From NCBI GenBank assembly GCA_944381165.1, contig CALWKC010000001.1, forward strand, positions 62,001-126,000: a DNA stretch of 64,000 nt, given 5' to 3'. The position numbers and the translations under genes are program-made. Within the stretch, counting starts at the first letter, position 1. Every line of letters starts with the position of its first letter. Origin of the DNA: an uncultured Lachnospira sp. Its GTDB lineage: Bacteria > Bacillota > Clostridia > Lachnospirales > Lachnospiraceae. The notes beneath the pieces were generated by a model. It worked only from the letters and a program-made list of their open reading frames with translations, was not told the DNA's origin and did not search any database. Below are positions 8,154-17,626 of this stretch, piece by piece.

Positions 8154-9302
8154 TCAGCCTCTGAAATCCTCGGCAAAAATATCGTCATCTCTGTCAACCT
8201 TGCGCTGAAGGCTGATATTCAATACAACTCCCATGCAAATATACAGTGAAACCAGAGAAGTCAAACCGTAGCTGAAAAACGGCAGAGGCAATCCTGTATT
8301 AGGGAGCAGACGCGTAACTACGCCCACATTAATAAATGTCTGAAATCCTATTTGTGCCGCCACGCCGCAGCAAATGAGACGTCCGGCAAAATCTTTAGCC
8401 TTTACAGCTACAATTATACACTCTAAAACAATCCATGACAATAGAAGAATTACAGCGCAGCTTCCTATAAAGCCAAGCTCCTCACCTATTACGGCGAATA
8501 TAAAGTCATTTTGAGCCTCGGCAATGTAGTTTGCGTTCTTGAGAGATGACGGGTCGTCATTGTCAAGCCCCTTTCCTGTAAGCTGACCTGAACCTATCGC
8601 CCTCTCTGCATACTCCTGCTGATAAGTCTGGTCACTATACTCATCAGGGTTAATAAAAGCCATAATTCTGTCGCGCTGATAATCCTTTATAAAAAAAATC
8701 GGGTTGTCGGGATTGCTTATATAAATAATTAACCCGCTTGCAAGGGGAACAATAATAAGCAGTGCTATTCCTATTATTTTATAGCTTAACCCTGCACAAA
8801 ATATAACAGTAAACAGTATAAGAAATATCAATATTGTTGTTGAAAGATTTGGCTGCGTCAGTATTAGTGCAAGAGGAACTGCCAGAAGAACTGCCAGTAT
8901 TGTCAAAAACTTCCAGTTATTAATTTTGTCTTTATACATACACAGCAGCTTAACAGTAAATAAAATCAGCAGTATCTTTGTGAGCTCAGACGGCTGAAAC
9001 TGACCTATTACCGGAACCTTAATCCAGCGCTTTGCCCCATGACTTTCATGTCCGAAAAACTTAACAGCAAGCAAAAGCGCAAGATTAATCAGATAAAGCA
9101 GCCAGTAATATTTTAAAATCCAGTTGTAGTCTATAAAAGAAACAACCGCTAAAACTACAAGCGAAACCGCAAGACCAAAACACTGCCTTAACGTATATTC
9201 GGAATTTGCACTGTTAATCACCACTATACCGAATACGGAAGTGACAATCAGCAAAATAACAAGTCTGAAATTATATGAACGCAACTGATACTTTTTTAAC
9301 AT
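8154..9302 (-). CDS. rodA: SEDS peptidoglycan polymerase RodA
   Basis: A 382-residue polytopic membrane protein of the SEDS family, the glycosyltransferase of the elongasome working with a class B PBP. Family features include HGAKRWIKVPVIGQFQPSELTKI with the conserved basic/PSE segment, QPNLSTT, and the C-terminal GLPLPFFSYGLTSL motif. About ten hydrophobic segments are visible. I use the ATG at 9300-9302 with GAGGA six bases upstream rather than the in-frame ATG four codons earlier. It is downstream of minE and in the same operon as PBP2, its expected partner. Confidence 0.92.
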   Translation of the reverse strand: MLKKYQLRSYNFRLVILLIVTSVFGIVVINSANSEYTLRQCFGLAVSLVVLAVVSFIDYNWILKYYWLLYLINLALLLAVKFFGHESHGAKRWIKVPVIGQFQPSELTKILLILFTVKLLCMYKDKINNWKFLTILAVLLAVPLALILTQPNLSTTILIFLILFTVIFCAGLSYKIIGIALLIIVPLASGLIIYISNPDNPIFFIKDYQRDRIMAFINPDEYSDQTYQQEYAERAIGSGQLTGKGLDNDDPSSLKNANYIAEAQNDFIFAVIGEELGFIGSCAVILLLSWIVLECIIVAVKAKDFAGRLICCGVAAQIGFQTFINVGVVTRLLPNTGLPLPFFSYGLTSLVSLYICMGVVLNISLQRKVDRDDDIFAEDFRG

Positions 9303-9322
9303 ACAAATCCTCATTCACACTG

Positions 9323-9598
9323 TTATTTATCACTATTTCTCATATCCTTAATAGGAATATTGGCAAAGAGCGCCGGCACAGAGCCGTTGTTGGTATCCGA
9401 TTCTGTCGAAGTAATCTGAATATCAAGCCCCTCAGCGTCAATTACCATATATTTTGAAATAACCTTTATAATATCATTTTTAATCATTTCCATAACCTCA
9501 GGCGAACAGTTCGCACGGTCAGAAACCAATAAAAGCTTAAGTCTGTCTTTTGCAACATCACTGGAGCCTTTTTTCTTAAATAAATCTAATAAGCTCAT
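9323..9598 (-). CDS. minE: Cell division topological specificity factor MinE
   Basis: A 91-residue protein with the N-terminal membrane-targeting and MinD-contact region (LLDLFKKKGSSDVAKDRLKLLLVSDRANCSPEVMEMIKNDIIKVISKYM) and a beta-rich C-terminal dimerisation domain. It displaces MinD from the membrane and drives Min oscillation or positioning. The ATG follows GGGAGATATGT. It lies 83 bases after minD and 20 bases before rodA. Confidence 0.93.
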   Translation of the reverse strand: MSLLDLFKKKGSSDVAKDRLKLLLVSDRANCSPEVMEMIKNDIIKVISKYMVIDAEGLDIQITSTESDTNNGSVPALFANIPIKDMRNSDK

Positions 9599-9681
9599 AC
9601 ATATCTCCCATCCTGCGCATATTATTTATGCGCACTGCGGACAGCAAATCCGCAATATTTTTAATCTGACGCACCTATTTA

Positions 9682-10485
9682 TTACTTGCCTTTAAATAAT
9701 GAAGAAAGCTTCTTAAAAAAGCCTCCCTTTCCGTTTAGATCAAGAAAAGGCACGTCCTCACCTATAATTCTGCGGCAAATATTCATATAAGCCTGTCCTG
9801 CAAGACTGTCGTCTCCAACTAATGGCTGACCTTTGTTGGTTGCCACTACAATATTTTCATCATCAGGAACGGCACCAATTACATTGAGCTGTAAAATATC
9901 ATTAACATCGTCAATAGACATCATTTCACCGCGGTTTACCATATCCATTCTGATTCTGTTGACAATCAAATCCTCATGGTCCTTGAGTCCATGAGCGTCT
10001 AACAGCCCCACAATTCTGTCTGCATCCCTGATAGCCGATACCTCAGGAGTTGTTACTACAAGCGCTCTGTCAGCGCCTGCTATGGCATTCTGAAATCCCT
10101 GTTCAATTCCGGCAGGGCAGTCAAGAATTATGTAGTCAAATTCCTCCGGGTCTTCCTTAAGCTCGTCGAGAACTTTAATCATCTGCTCCGGCGTTATGGC
10201 TGACTTATCTCTTGTCTGGGCAGTTGGAAGAAGATACAGCTTAGGACAACGCTTGTCCGTAATCATTGCCTGTTTGATACGGCAGTTTCCTTCTACGACA
10301 TCCACAAGATTATATACAATTCTGTTTTCCAGCCCCAGAACAACATCCAGATTTCTAAGACCTGTATCCGTATCAATCATCACTACTTTCTTTCCGAGTT
10401 TTGCAAGACCCGTACCGATATTTGCTGTCGTGGTAGTCTTGCCTACGCCTCCTTTTCCGGACGTTACAACGATAACTTCGCTCAT
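9682..10485 (-). CDS. minD: Septum site-determining ATPase MinD
   Basis: A 267-residue deviant-Walker ATPase: KGGVGKTTTTANIG at residues about 11-24, the IDTDTGLRNLDVVLGLE segment and the YIILDCPAG Walker B region. The C-terminus ends in an amphipathic membrane-targeting helix (FFKKLSSLFKGK). It recruits MinC to the membrane and is controlled by MinE. A GGGAGG site precedes the start. A candidate promoter lies just upstream (10525-10553), so minDE-rodA-mgsA may also be expressed separately from the long operon. Confidence 0.96.
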   Translation of the reverse strand: MSEVIVVTSGKGGVGKTTTTANIGTGLAKLGKKVVMIDTDTGLRNLDVVLGLENRIVYNLVDVVEGNCRIKQAMITDKRCPKLYLLPTAQTRDKSAITPEQMIKVLDELKEDPEEFDYIILDCPAGIEQGFQNAIAGADRALVVTTPEVSAIRDADRIVGLLDAHGLKDHEDLIVNRIRMDMVNRGEMMSIDDVNDILQLNVIGAVPDDENIVVATNKGQPLVGDDSLAGQAYMNICRRIIGEDVPFLDLNGKGGFFKKLSSLFKGK

Positions 10486-10524
10486 TTATGTGTGCCTCCC
10501 AAATAATTTTTACTATTAAATTAC

Positions 10525-10553
10525 ATTATGCGTAATTTTTGGAATTAAATCAA
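10525..10553 (-). promoter_or_regulatory. Candidate internal sigma-A promoter before minD
   Basis: TTGATT (10548-10553) and CATAAT (10525-10530) with a 17-base spacer, in the 100-base minC-minD gap. Matches are 4 of 6 and 5 of 6 to the consensus. A GCTTTTT/AAAAAGC inverted repeat lies just upstream of it, after minC. Confidence 0.4.
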
Positions 10554-10585
10554 TGCTTTTTTATGAAAAGTACTATAAAAAGCTT

Positions 10586-11272
10586 TTATATTCTTATATC
10601 CTCAAGAATATCAGATGTCAAATCTTCTATATAAATATTTCCGTCCTCGACAAATGAAATCTTAGGGGATACAGTTTTATTTTTATTCTTCTTTGTCTGC
10701 GCGCTGTCAGAGCTTCTGGCAATCACATCGCCAATCTTAATCTGCATCGGGTTCATCTCCAGCGCAACGACAAACGCGTGCTCGTCTCCGTTGGCTCCGG
10801 CAAATACATTGCCTCTCAGGCTGCCCAATATTATTACGTTCCCTTTGGAGATAATTCTGCCTCCCGGATTTACATCTCCAAGAACTATTATGCTTGTCTC
10901 TGATTCCAGCACCTGTCCGGAACGAAGCGTTCCCTTATAAAACAACCCGTCTGATGCCGTCTGTGTCTGCTCCTGAATACAGCTCCCATGGACAGCTCTC
11001 ACAAAAGCAGCGTCCTTATTTTCGTCATTATCCATCACACAAAGAATATTCATTGATGTCTCTTTTTCGATAATGTCAAGCAGCTCTTTTTGTTCCTCAT
11101 TTGTTACGGGTCTTCCCTCAAAGGCAAGCGCCATATCCACATTGCCGAAAAACGCCGCTGACTGTCTGAATTTATCCTCGACGCAGCTTTTTAATGTCGT
11201 AAAATCCGCTCTGTTGTCCAAAACTACGGTTATTCCGTGTTTATTGCTCTTTATAACGACAGAATTATTCAC
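10586..11272 (-). CDS. minC: Septum site-determining protein MinC
   Basis: About 228 residues. The N-terminal domain (SVVIKSNKHGITVVLD onwards) inhibits FtsZ assembly. The C-terminal right-handed beta-helix (LGDVNPGGRIISKGNVIILGSLRGNVFAG) dimerises and binds MinD. I prefer the GTG at 11270-11272 because GAGGTG is six bases upstream and the product then begins with the usual NNSVVIKSN; an ATG two codons earlier and a further ATG 12 codons earlier are alternatives. It follows PBP2 in the shape operon. Confidence 0.92.
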   Translation of the reverse strand: MNNSVVIKSNKHGITVVLDNRADFTTLKSCVEDKFRQSAAFFGNVDMALAFEGRPVTNEEQKELLDIIEKETSMNILCVMDNDENKDAAFVRAVHGSCIQEQTQTASDGLFYKGTLRSGQVLESETSIIVLGDVNPGGRIISKGNVIILGSLRGNVFAGANGDEHAFVVALEMNPMQIKIGDVIARSSDSAQTKKNKNKTVSPKISFVEDGNIYIEDLTSDILEDIRI

Positions 11273-11346
11273 CCTCATCACCTCGTTGTTATTATCATTT
11301 TTTGTCACGCAGGCAATGCGCCGGACTGCAGTGCCTGCATATATTT

Positions 11347-14106
11347 TTATTGAAGTCCGAAATATATTTTTAAAATCTCCGCAGTAAGCTCTGATGCCTG
11401 AGAGCCTGAATAACCATTCGGAATAGCTACCGACATGGCAATCTGCGGGTCATCGTAAGGCGCATAGCTTATCATCATCGCATGGTCTGGCTCCTTTGGA
11501 TTTTCCTGTGCCGTACCGGACTTGGCTGCGAAATCCATATTAACTGTTCCGAGCGCGGCATACGTCCCAACCACGAGATTCATTCCGTAATGAACAGTAT
11601 CCCATATAGACTGGCTTATATCCATAACATTTGAAATCTCCGCACTGTTGTCGCGTATCAGATTTCCGCTGTTATCAGTTATCTTATCAATAAGAGTAAG
11701 ATTATAGCATGTACCGGAGTTGGCAATAGTTGTCGCGTATCTTGCCATATTGAGCGTGCTGTACGCATGATTGCCCTGTCCGATAGCCGACGCAATGGCA
11801 TTGGTGTTAGAGGCGCTCGGCGCCTTCTCAGCGATCTCTATTCCCGACATCGTCGCAAGACCGAGCTCCTCGGCATACTTCTGGAGCACCGTAGTGCCGT
11901 AGGTACTGTTGTAAAGGCCGTTTTTACTGCATGCAAGCTTATATCCCACATTGTAAAAATATACATTGCACGAATCACGTATTGCTGTTGCAACAGTCTC
12001 AGAGCCGTGTCCTGATCTCACCCAGCATCTTGGGTTAGGCGTAACCTCCTCAAATTTACCGTTGCAGTAATATGAGGTTGATGTGTTAATTAACCCCGTA
12101 TCGAGCCCCATAATTGATGTGCATATCTTATAGGTGGAGCCCGGCGCCGACTGAGCCTGCGTAGCCCAGTTATACAGAGGATTTGACTTGTCGTTGTTCA
12201 GCATATTGTAATATTCTGCGTCCACGCCGCCTGAGAACATATTGTTGTCGTAGCTCGGATAGGATACAAGCGCAAGCACGTCACCGTTATTTGGATCAGT
12301 TATGACACATGAGCCTGAACAAGGAAGAAGCGCAAGCTGCGCCGGCGTAATTCTCTTTGAGGAAATACAGCCGCTCATAAAGTCATAGGCTGAAATACTG
12401 CCTGAGCTCAAAGCCTGATAATCATTCTCCCCCTCAAGAAAGCCCTGCTCGAAAAGCATCATGCAGACCTGACGTCCTGAAATATCACCGTCGTCAATCA
12501 TGTATTTATACAGCTTTTTGTGAAAATTCTTATCAGTCTCAAGAGCGTTAAAAATATAATTTACAAGCTCGTCATAAGCTTCATTAAGGCTTGTATACTG
12601 TTCAGATGTCAAATCTGACATGTCAATCCAGTTCTTTGTAATTGAGTATTTAAGAAGCTCCTCAAGACTTGTGGAATTGCCGTCAACCCAATCTCTGTAA
12701 ACCTCGTCATTAGTATCTACATTATCTGAATTAAAGATGCCCTCTGCTCTTAATAAATCCTTATATATATACCAGATATATGCCTGCTCCTCCTCGGATA
12801 AATTGCCGTAAGCCGTAGGCGAAGATGTAAGCTCATCTCTGAGCCAGCCAAACACCCTGTCTTTTTTTGACAGAAATTCAGAATAAACGTCACGCTCATT
12901 TTCATGTTCCCCTGCGGCAATCTTGTCAAGAGAGACCAGATTATTATCAATTAAGCCGAAGTAAACTTCATTAATCGTAATATAAATATTAGAAATGTCA
13001 CCGGTAGAAGAATCATAGGTATATTTTGTAGTACCGCTTGTCAGGTTTGACATAATAATAGAGACAAGCTCATCCTCAATAGCATTATAAATTTTTTTCT
13101 GAAGCTCTACATCAATAGTAAGGTAGACATCATTGCCTGCTTCAGGCTCTGTCTCGTCCAAAACCTCTGTAATTCTTCCGACTGTATCAACATATACTGT
13201 TCTTGAGCCCTTTGTTCCCGAGAGCTCCTGTTCCATTGACTGTTCAATTCCGCTCTTGCCTACCACATCATTGTTCTCGTATGAAGAATCCTGAGCCTTT
13301 AATGTTTCAAGCTCAGATGAGGAAATAGTCCCCGTGTACCCGAGTATCTGTGAGCAGTAAACACTGTCGACGTATTTCCTGATATACTGCTGTTCAACAG
13401 TGACTCCAACCAGCTCGTCGGAGCGCTCAAGAATTGCAGCGACAGTCTCATCGGAAACCTCGTTTGCTATAGTAAAACTTATATAGCGGTTGTAAGAATT
13501 CGCGGACATTGAAAGTCTGAGATTTATAATCTCAAGGATATGCTCCGGCGTGTAATCATCCTGATTAATACCGTATCTTTCACACAGTGTATTAATCATA
13601 TCATTCGCAGATGAATTTTTCTGTTCGTCAGTAAGATCTGAAATAGTTGACGCTCCGTAAGAATCTCTTTGAAATCTCAGAAGAGAATTTCCGCTGACAG
13701 TATACTGGTAAAGACCGTTGCCTGCGTATGTGATTTGAAAATCATTTGAAAACTTGTCTCCCTTAGACTCAATTATGTCCAGTGTTTTGTTGATAGAATT
13801 GTTAATTGCAGCGTTTTTTGTATCATTGTCAGGATATGTTCCGCTGTCGCTTATCTTAACGGCAAACGCCAGCTCGTTATATGCAAGAAGGACTCCGTTT
13901 CTGTCAAATATCCTGCCCCTTGTCGCAGCCACACTGGTTGTCTTTTTAATTGATTCGGTGAGATTAGCCGCATACGACTCACCGTTTATAATCTGAAGTG
14001 AAAATAATCTGGTTACAAGCACCGATACCAGCACAACAAATACCAGTACCAACGGCACAAGTCTTGACTTTAGTAAACTTAAACAATAGTCAAATATTTC
14101 TCTCAT
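11347..14106 (-). CDS. mrdA: Class B penicillin-binding protein 2 (elongasome transpeptidase) with large insertion
   Basis: About 919 residues: short cytoplasmic tail, one transmembrane helix (about 18-38), PBP dimerisation region, and a transpeptidase domain. Catalytic motifs are STYK (about 657-660), SCN (about 712-714) and KSGT (about 862-865). Between the domain start (VYLTIDVELQKKI, about 328) and the VITDPNNGDVLALVSYPSYD strand (about 602) lie some 250 residues of helical, charged sequence where most class B PBPs have a few dozen. The frame is intact, so this is an insertion, not a fusion artefact. It overlaps mreD and shares an operon with rodA, its expected partner. TTG at 14107-14109 is an alternative start. 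Confidence 0.93.
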   Translation of the reverse strand: MREIFDYCLSLLKSRLVPLVLVFVVLVSVLVTRLFSLQIINGESYAANLTESIKKTTSVAATRGRIFDRNGVLLAYNELAFAVKISDSGTYPDNDTKNAAINNSINKTLDIIESKGDKFSNDFQITYAGNGLYQYTVSGNSLLRFQRDSYGASTISDLTDEQKNSSANDMINTLCERYGINQDDYTPEHILEIINLRLSMSANSYNRYISFTIANEVSDETVAAILERSDELVGVTVEQQYIRKYVDSVYCSQILGYTGTISSSELETLKAQDSSYENNDVVGKSGIEQSMEQELSGTKGSRTVYVDTVGRITEVLDETEPEAGNDVYLTIDVELQKKIYNAIEDELVSIIMSNLTSGTTKYTYDSSTGDISNIYITINEVYFGLIDNNLVSLDKIAAGEHENERDVYSEFLSKKDRVFGWLRDELTSSPTAYGNLSEEEQAYIWYIYKDLLRAEGIFNSDNVDTNDEVYRDWVDGNSTSLEELLKYSITKNWIDMSDLTSEQYTSLNEAYDELVNYIFNALETDKNFHKKLYKYMIDDGDISGRQVCMMLFEQGFLEGENDYQALSSGSISAYDFMSGCISSKRITPAQLALLPCSGSCVITDPNNGDVLALVSYPSYDNNMFSGGVDAEYYNMLNNDKSNPLYNWATQAQSAPGSTYKICTSIMGLDTGLINTSTSYYCNGKFEEVTPNPRCWVRSGHGSETVATAIRDSCNVYFYNVGYKLACSKNGLYNSTYGTTVLQKYAEELGLATMSGIEIAEKAPSASNTNAIASAIGQGNHAYSTLNMARYATTIANSGTCYNLTLIDKITDNSGNLIRDNSAEISNVMDISQSIWDTVHYGMNLVVGTYAALGTVNMDFAAKSGTAQENPKEPDHAMMISYAPYDDPQIAMSVAIPNGYSGSQASELTAEILKIYFGLQ

Positions 14107-14620
14107 CAAAATTATTTACTCTCCTTTTATTCCTGACCTCAAGATGCGGGTTAAGCCATAAAAACAATTTATACAGCAATACAAAGACAATTCCCGTGTA
14201 AATCATCTCAGGAATTATAAACCGTGTAATAAAGTAAATAAGATTCAGTCTGTTGTGAAGCAGGAAATTCCCCACATAAGACAGAAACTCAAATATAAAA
14301 TCGCCGGCAAAAATAATTACAAGAGGAATAATCATCTCACTTCCCTCATATCTCCTGTAAAATATTCCCGCCAAATATCCTATGTATACAAAAACCAAAG
14401 CAGAAAATCCAAGCAGCGAGGACGCAGACAGATCATACAGCAATCCTGCAAAAAAGCCGACAAACATGCCCTCATTTTTACCGTTGAGATATCCGAATAC
14501 TACTGGGAGAATTACAAGCAGATTTGGCATAATTCCGCCTATGCTTATTGCTCTTCCAAGAGTTATCTGCAAGACATAAAAAAGTATAATTATAAGCAAT
14601 TCTCCAGCTTTTCTTTTCAT
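14090..14620 (-). CDS. mreD: Rod shape-determining protein MreD
   Basis: A 176-residue, very hydrophobic protein with five or six transmembrane helices and the FFAGLLYDLSASSLLG segment typical of MreD. It is part of the membrane elongation complex with MreC. I start at the ATG at 14618-14620, preceded by GGGGAG; an in-frame TTG four codons earlier overlaps the same site. Its 3' end overlaps the PBP2 start by 17 bases. Confidence 0.88.
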   Translation of the reverse strand: MKRKAGELLIIILFYVLQITLGRAISIGGIMPNLLVILPVVFGYLNGKNEGMFVGFFAGLLYDLSASSLLGFSALVFVYIGYLAGIFYRRYEGSEMIIPLVIIFAGDFIFEFLSYVGNFLLHNRLNLIYFITRFIIPEMIYTGIVFVLLYKLFLWLNPHLEVRNKRRVNNFDERNI

Positions 14621-14633
14621 GACACTCCCCAAA

Positions 14634-15491
14634 TCATTCTATCGCTTCTTTGGCTTCTTTTTTTTGTGTTATTACAAGCACTTCCTGCAAATGCTCAAAA
14701 TCAACTGCCGGAACAAGATAACCCGACTGTGTCAGATTATTGGCATCGGTTGTTACATCTTTAGCGTATCCGATAAGAATTCCGGGAAGATACTTTTCGC
14801 TAATATTTGATGTAACTATTTTATCCCCGTTTCGTACGGTAATACCGCTTTTAAAGTACTGAACGTGAATAAGTCCCTCGTCCATAAGCTCAATGTCGCC
14901 GCTGACTGTACAGACATCACCGGTATCGATAAGCTGTGCGCTCGCATAGCTGCCATCCTCAATGATACTCTTAACTACTGAATAATTTTTGCCGACTTCA
15001 GTTATAATTCCGACAAGTCCGCCTCCCGCGATGACATTCATATCGACTTCCATTCCGTCATCGCTTCCCTTATCTATTGTAAATGTTGAATACCAGTTGT
15101 CAGATGAAGTTCCAATTATTCTGGCACCTGTCTTTGGATAGTCGGCATATTTTGCATCAAGCTCATACAGTTCCCTGAGTCTGTCAAGCTCGTAGGTATC
15201 CTGCTTTAAGCGGTTATTTTCCTCTGTCAGGCTGTTGACCTGTTCGTTTAACTTTTCATTTTCATCGAGCAGCCTGCTTACCTCCTGAAGCCTGTCATAA
15301 CCGTCCGTAGCCCATAACCCGATGTAATTCATCCCCTTCTGAAGCGGTACCACAACAGCAGACACAACATTTTTAAGCGGAGTTACAAGCCTGTCGGTAA
15401 AAAAACTTGTCGCTATGAAAATCACACATAATGCCGACACTGCAATTAATATATATTTGGAACTAAAAAATTCAGAAAACTTTTTTCTCAT
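14634..15491 (-). CDS. mreC: Rod shape-determining protein MreC
   Basis: A 285-residue bitopic protein: cytoplasmic KKF start, transmembrane helix about 13-30, coiled coil about 68-110 (RLLDENEKLNEQVNSLTEENNRLKQ), then the beta-barrel MreC domain (ARIIGTSSDNWYSTFTIDKGSDDGMEVDMNVIAGGGLVGII). It scaffolds the elongasome outside the membrane. AAGGA lies upstream of the ATG. It is 13 bases before mreD and 23 bases after mreB. Confidence 0.94.
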   Translation of the reverse strand: MRKKFSEFFSSKYILIAVSALCVIFIATSFFTDRLVTPLKNVVSAVVVPLQKGMNYIGLWATDGYDRLQEVSRLLDENEKLNEQVNSLTEENNRLKQDTYELDRLRELYELDAKYADYPKTGARIIGTSSDNWYSTFTIDKGSDDGMEVDMNVIAGGGLVGIITEVGKNYSVVKSIIEDGSYASAQLIDTGDVCTVSGDIELMDEGLIHVQYFKSGITVRNGDKIVTSNISEKYLPGILIGYAKDVTTDANNLTQSGYLVPAVDFEHLQEVLVITQKKEAKEAIE

Positions 15492-15514
15492 TTTACAATA
15501 TCCTTAATAATAAT

Positions 15515-16534
15515 TTAATCGTAGGTCTTATCCTGAGGTGTGTATGCAACGCCTGCAAAATCAGGATTGCTTACAACTCCCATAAGTCCTCTGACGACAC
15601 TCTCAGAAGGATTTTCCACAATATTCACGGCAAGATTTGTCTCATGATTGATAAATTTTTCAAGGTTATTAATATTTGAAGTTCCGCCGGAAACATATAT
15701 TCCGTTTTTTATAATATCCGCTGCAAGTTCAGGCGGAGTGCGCTCCAGAATAACTTTTATAGAGTCCATAATCGAATGCAGCGGGTCAACTATCGCCTGA
15801 TAAATTACATCTGATGAAATATCAACGCTCACAGGCAATCCTGAAAGCACATTGCGCCCGAAACCCGGAGCAAAATGTTCTTCAGACTTAACTGCGCTTC
15901 CAAGCTCTTTTTTGAGACTCTCGGCGGTTTTGCTGCCGATGACGAGATTGTACACCTTGCGGATGCTGCTTATGATGCTGTCGTCGAGTTTATTTCCTCC
16001 GATTTTAACAGACTTGCTTATTACAATTCCGCCCAATGAAAGAACAGAAATTTCGGTTGTCTCAGCGCCTATATTTACAATCATAATACCCCTTGACTTT
16101 GTCACGTCAAGTCCGGCGCCAATCGCGTCGGCTACCGGTTTATCCACAATGTAAATATTTTTGGCTTTTACTTTGGAATCGGCTACAAGCTCATAAAACG
16201 CTCTCTTCTCAACCTCTGTGACGTCCGTTGGGACCGCTATATAAAAATCAGTGTTTCCCACTGACTTTTTATCGCCGTTGATTTTATTAAAAAAGCTGAG
16301 CAGAAGCGTCTGCATATTTTCAATGTCAGCGATAACGCCGAATTTTACAGGGAATGAAACCTCAATATTCTCAGGCGCTTTCTCATACATCTCGTATGCC
16401 TCGTCTCCAAATGCAAGAAGGTCTTTTTTGTTTGCAATAGCAATAATATTTTTTTCGTTTAAGATCTCCTCCTTGTCCTTGCAGCACATTTTAAAATTGC
16501 TTGTACCGATGTCAACTCCGTAAATGTTTGCCAT
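15515..16534 (-). CDS. mreB: MreB-family bacterial actin
   Basis: A 339-residue actin-fold ATPase. The phosphate 1 loop is YGVDIGTSNFKM, followed by IVDKPVADAIGAGLDV, the phosphate 2-like IMIVNIGAETTEISVLSLGGIV and the adenosine motif IYVSGGTSNI. It is more diverged than typical MreB (for example DIGTSNFKM rather than DLGTAN), but its place directly before mreC and mreD supports the role of organising cell-wall synthesis. AAAGGAG lies nine bases before the ATG. A Mbl-like or MreB paralogue role is possible. Confidence 0.9.
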   Translation of the reverse strand: MANIYGVDIGTSNFKMCCKDKEEILNEKNIIAIANKKDLLAFGDEAYEMYEKAPENIEVSFPVKFGVIADIENMQTLLLSFFNKINGDKKSVGNTDFYIAVPTDVTEVEKRAFYELVADSKVKAKNIYIVDKPVADAIGAGLDVTKSRGIMIVNIGAETTEISVLSLGGIVISKSVKIGGNKLDDSIISSIRKVYNLVIGSKTAESLKKELGSAVKSEEHFAPGFGRNVLSGLPVSVDISSDVIYQAIVDPLHSIMDSIKVILERTPPELAADIIKNGIYVSGGTSNINNLEKFINHETNLAVNIVENPSESVVRGLMGVVSNPDFAGVAYTPQDKTYD

Positions 16535-16553
16535 GATTATGGACTCCTTTCGT

Positions 16554-17273
16554 TTACATGTAATCTTTTTCTTTAAGACTTGTATACTTATTATCTCCGA
16601 TAATGATATGGTCTAAAAGCTGTATTCCCATAATATTGCCTGCCTGAGCTATTCTTCTTGTCACCATGCAGTCGTTTCTGCTGGGCGTTGCGTCTCCGCT
16701 CGGATGATTGTGCAGAAGCACAATGGAAACCGCGCCGTATTTCAGAGCCTCCGAAAATATCTCTCTGGGATTGACCAGCGACGCATTGACTGTCCCGATA
16801 GATACAATACTGTCGCGTATCCGGCAGCATTTGTTGTCCAGCAAAACCAGGACAAGGTGTTCCTTGTCAAGATGCCTCAAATCCTGCATGTAATACTCCG
16901 CAATCGTGTCAGGCGATGAAAAATCAAGCCTGCGCCCCGCTGTCTGCTTCGCAATCCTTCTTGAAAGCTCGCATATACATTGTATCTGGACAGCCTTGAC
17001 TCTGCCCACACCCTTTATTTTCATAAGTTCGTGGACGGACAGATGCATAAGCCCAAGCAGAGAACTGTTTTCGTCTGACTCGCTGTGTGCGCACAGGCTT
17101 ATAATCTCTTCTGCAAGCTGTGTGGCATCCATACCGCGCGTTCCGGTCCTCAGCACCGCAGCTATCAGCTGCGCGTCACTCAACGCGCCTGCCCCCAGGG
17201 CAAGGCATCGCTCATATGGTTTATTCTCATTCTCTCCTTCGCAGAAGTGTATACGACAGTTTGATTTATACAA
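16554..17273 (-). CDS. radC: RadC family JAMM-domain protein
   Basis: A 239-residue protein with an N-terminal helix-hairpin-helix-like region (GALSDAQLIAAVL ... LMKIKGVGRVKAVQIQCICEL) and a C-terminal JAMM/MPN domain. The metal-binding motif HNHPSGDATPSRND is intact. The family was named for DNA repair but its biochemical role is unresolved. The start is a TTG (17271-17273) with AAAGGA six bases upstream; no ATG fits the family start. It precedes mreB, a common neighbourhood in Firmicutes. Confidence 0.92.
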   Translation of the reverse strand: MYKSNCRIHFCEGENENKPYERCLALGAGALSDAQLIAAVLRTGTRGMDATQLAEEIISLCAHSESDENSSLLGLMHLSVHELMKIKGVGRVKAVQIQCICELSRRIAKQTAGRRLDFSSPDTIAEYYMQDLRHLDKEHLVLVLLDNKCCRIRDSIVSIGTVNASLVNPREIFSEALKYGAVSIVLLHNHPSGDATPSRNDCMVTRRIAQAGNIMGIQLLDHIIIGDNKYTSLKEKDYM

Positions 17274-17301
17274 TTATTATCCTTTCCGGACAAGCGGATA
17301 A

Positions 17302-17574
17302 TTATATAAACTTATAAATAACAATGGCAGCAATCACGCCAATAATGCTTGCCACTGTAATCTTAATCTGCAATGCAAACGTAATAACGAAAATCCCAAG
17401 ATCAAGAACAAGCGGATTACCGCTGTTGTTGATACCAAACGTATTGCCGTAGGAAAGCCAGCTAAGCCCCGCAACATTTGATGTGAGTTCCGAAATAAGA
17501 CCGCCTATAACGATTCCTATTAAAATAAACAACAGTAAAAGCCAACCGTTTTTGTACCTTGAAATATTACTCAT
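17302..17574 (-). CDS. DUF4321 small membrane protein
   Basis: A 90-residue protein with two hydrophobic helices (GWLLLLFILIGIVIGGLISELTS and LDLGIFVITFALQIKITVASIIGVIAAIVIYKFI) around a loop containing WLSYGNTFGINN. The pattern matches DUF4321, a small clostridial family usually found next to radC and mre genes. It is the first gene after the operon promoter. Its function is unknown; co-transcription with the shape genes suggests an envelope role. Confidence 0.85.
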   Translation of the reverse strand: MSNISRYKNGWLLLLFILIGIVIGGLISELTSNVAGLSWLSYGNTFGINNSGNPLVLDLGIFVITFALQIKITVASIIGVIAAIVIYKFI

Positions 17575-17626
17575 GTCACTCCGTTTCCGCTAAAAAGCAT
17601 GTAAAATTTACAAATTAAGCTAAATT

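Noticed and set aside
11347..14106. Gene fusion or frameshift explaining the size of PBP2
   Set aside because: The frame is continuous, both flanking parts belong to one transpeptidase domain, and the inserted part has no separate start signals.
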